A DNA stretch of 24,689 bases from contig JAEZPN010000037.1 of NCBI GenBank assembly GCA_023413645.1, positions 1-24,689 on the forward strand, in the 5' to 3' direction. A program made the translations under genes and the position numbers. Of this stretch, positions 24,201-24,689 are shown one piece after another; within the stretch, counting starts at the first letter, position 1; each line of letters begins with the position of its first letter. The notes beneath the pieces were generated by a model. That model did not search any database and was not told the DNA's origin. It saw only the letters and a program-made list of their open reading frames with translations. Source of the DNA: Bacteroidota bacterium (lineage in GTDB: Bacteria; Bacteroidota; Bacteroidia; Bacteroidales; Rikenellaceae).

Positions 24201-24237
24201 ATAGGTGAAGCTAAGGACTTGCCTTAGCTCCATCTAT
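24201..24237 (-). promoter_or_regulatory. Hairpin in the leader of the RNase G gene
   Basis: A 16-position stem (24201-24216 with 24222-24237) closes on a 5-nt loop. In the minus-strand RNA it has 14 Watson-Crick pairs, one G-U and one A-C mismatch; the inner eight pairs (AGCTAAGG/CCTTAGCT) are perfect. No T run follows it, so it is not a standard terminator. It lies between the small basic ORF stop (24254) and the RNase G ATG (24175). Confidence 0.65.
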
Positions 24238-24253
24238 GTCCTAGTAAGAAAAA

Positions 24254-24343
24254 TTACTTCTTCTTGTGACGATTCTTGCGAAGACGCTTCTTACGCTTGT
24301 GCGTAGCCATCTTATGACGCTTGTGCTTCTTTCCGTTTGGCAT
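24254..24343 (-). CDS. 29-residue highly basic protein, likely small ribosomal protein (bL38-like)
   Basis: A short frame of 29 codons plus stop, starting MPNGKKHKRHKMATHKRKK and ending RKNRHKKK. Twenty of 29 residues are Lys, Arg or His, which fits an rRNA-binding peptide. I recall near-identical peptides next to the HU and RNase G genes across Bacteroidales. I believe it belongs with the small Bacteroidota-specific ribosomal protein named bL38 in the Flavobacterium ribosome structure; that link is from memory and not certain. It starts 30 nt after the HU stop and so is probably co-transcribed with HU, and it is short enough to be missed by gene callers. Codons are mainly AAG and CGT, as expected for strong expression. 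Confidence 0.8.
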   Translation of the reverse strand: MPNGKKHKRHKMATHKRKKRLRKNRHKKK

Positions 24344-24373
24344 AATTGTATAATATTAAATGGTTTGTAAAAA

Positions 24374-24646
24374 CTACTTAACCTCACCTGCGAAGCTCTT
24401 AGCGGGCTTGAAAGCAGGAATATTGTGCTCGGGAATAGTGATTGTTGTGTTCTTAGAGATGTTACGAGCAACCTTTGTAGCGCGCTTCTTGATGATGAAG
24501 CTACCAAAACCACGGAGATATACATTCTCACCCTTGATCATTGCGCCCTTAACGCTCTCCATAAATGCCTCAACGATAGCCTGAACCTGGATCTTCTCAA
24601 CGCCTGTTGACTTAGCAATCTGATTTACGATATCTGCCTTTGTCAT
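24374..24646 (-). CDS. HU-family DNA-binding protein
   Basis: Nucleoid-associated, DNA-bending protein of 90 residues, the standard HU/IHF length. The N-terminal helical part MTKADIVNQIAKSTG is followed by the conserved ENVYLRGFGSFIIKKR strand, the beta arm and the closing motif IPAFKPAKSF. The tip of the arm reads ARNISKNTT instead of the RNPxTG of E. coli HU, so the intercalating proline is replaced by isoleucine; I recall this form in other Bacteroidales HU proteins. It uses no TCG serine codons, in line with high expression. Only 43 nt of upstream sequence are inside the window, AT-rich and without a clear -7 element, so the promoter probably lies beyond the edge. It heads the long minus-strand series. 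Confidence 0.95.
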   Translation of the reverse strand: MTKADIVNQIAKSTGVEKIQVQAIVEAFMESVKGAMIKGENVYLRGFGSFIIKKRATKVARNISKNTTITIPEHNIPAFKPAKSFAGEVK

Positions 24647-24689
24647 AGTCTTAATTAGTTTTTATTTTATTAGTTTCTTAGTACAATTT

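Noticed and set aside
1..24689. Mobile element, prophage, CRISPR array, tRNA or rRNA genes
   Set aside because: No transposase or integrase gene, no terminal repeats, no spaced short repeats and no tRNA-like or rRNA-like stretches were seen; the window is continuous core genes.

Overview
The window looks like core chromosome of a Bacteroidota organism, most likely order Bacteroidales and possibly Rikenellaceae/Alistipes (the genus is inference). Reasons: promoters fit the phylum-specific -33/-7 pattern (TTG-N20-TAnnTTTG), Shine-Dalgarno sites are mostly missing, and the protein set is typical of the phylum (Tgt without its cysteine zinc ligands, a YgiQ radical SAM protein, GldE-like CNNM protein, PpiD-like SurA_N protein, HU next to RNase G). 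A 29-residue basic protein resembling the Bacteroidota small ribosomal protein also points this way. I see no mobile element, tRNA, rRNA or CRISPR array. Coding density is very high; the largest gaps are about 100 to 170 bases and hold promoters and terminators, so no stretch over 300 bases lacks a gene.

Layout. (1) 1-1216, minus strand: the start of a gene running off the left edge, overlapped by a GT2-type membrane glycosyltransferase. (2) 1241-1302: a compact divergent promoter pair whose -33 elements share one CAATTG palindrome. (3) 1320-9074, plus strand: one probable operon, tgt - lptF/G-type permease - an mqnE::PASTA fusion - rluD-type pseudouridine synthase - ygiQ - a 22-residue-repeat lipoprotein, ending at a strong terminator. 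(4) 9090-11172, minus: pfkA followed by an adenosine-kinase-like pfkB gene, with its own promoter. (5) 11207-24646, minus: HU - 29-aa basic protein - RNase G - mfd - coaX - outer-membrane barrel - TPR protein - lptC - gldE-like CNNM gene - ppiD-like gene. ppiD has its own -7 element and the series ends in an intrinsic terminator.

The genes fall into a few functional groups: translation and RNA (tgt, rluD, RNase G, small basic protein), DNA (HU, Mfd), envelope biogenesis (LptF/G, LptC, PpiD-like chaperone, barrel, TPR protein, PASTA protein), glycolysis and nucleoside metabolism (pfkA, adenosine kinase), cofactors (coaX, mqnE). LPS-export parts occur in both opposing operons. MqnE implies the futalosine route to menaquinone.

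The most unusual item is the 731-residue ORF in which a complete aminofutalosine synthase continues in frame, through a charged linker and one transmembrane helix, into three PASTA domains. Other points worth a second look are the shared -33 palindrome, the hairpin in the RNase G leader, the unannotated-size basic ORF, the nearly identical 66-bp coding repeats, and TCG-poor codon use marking likely highly expressed genes.
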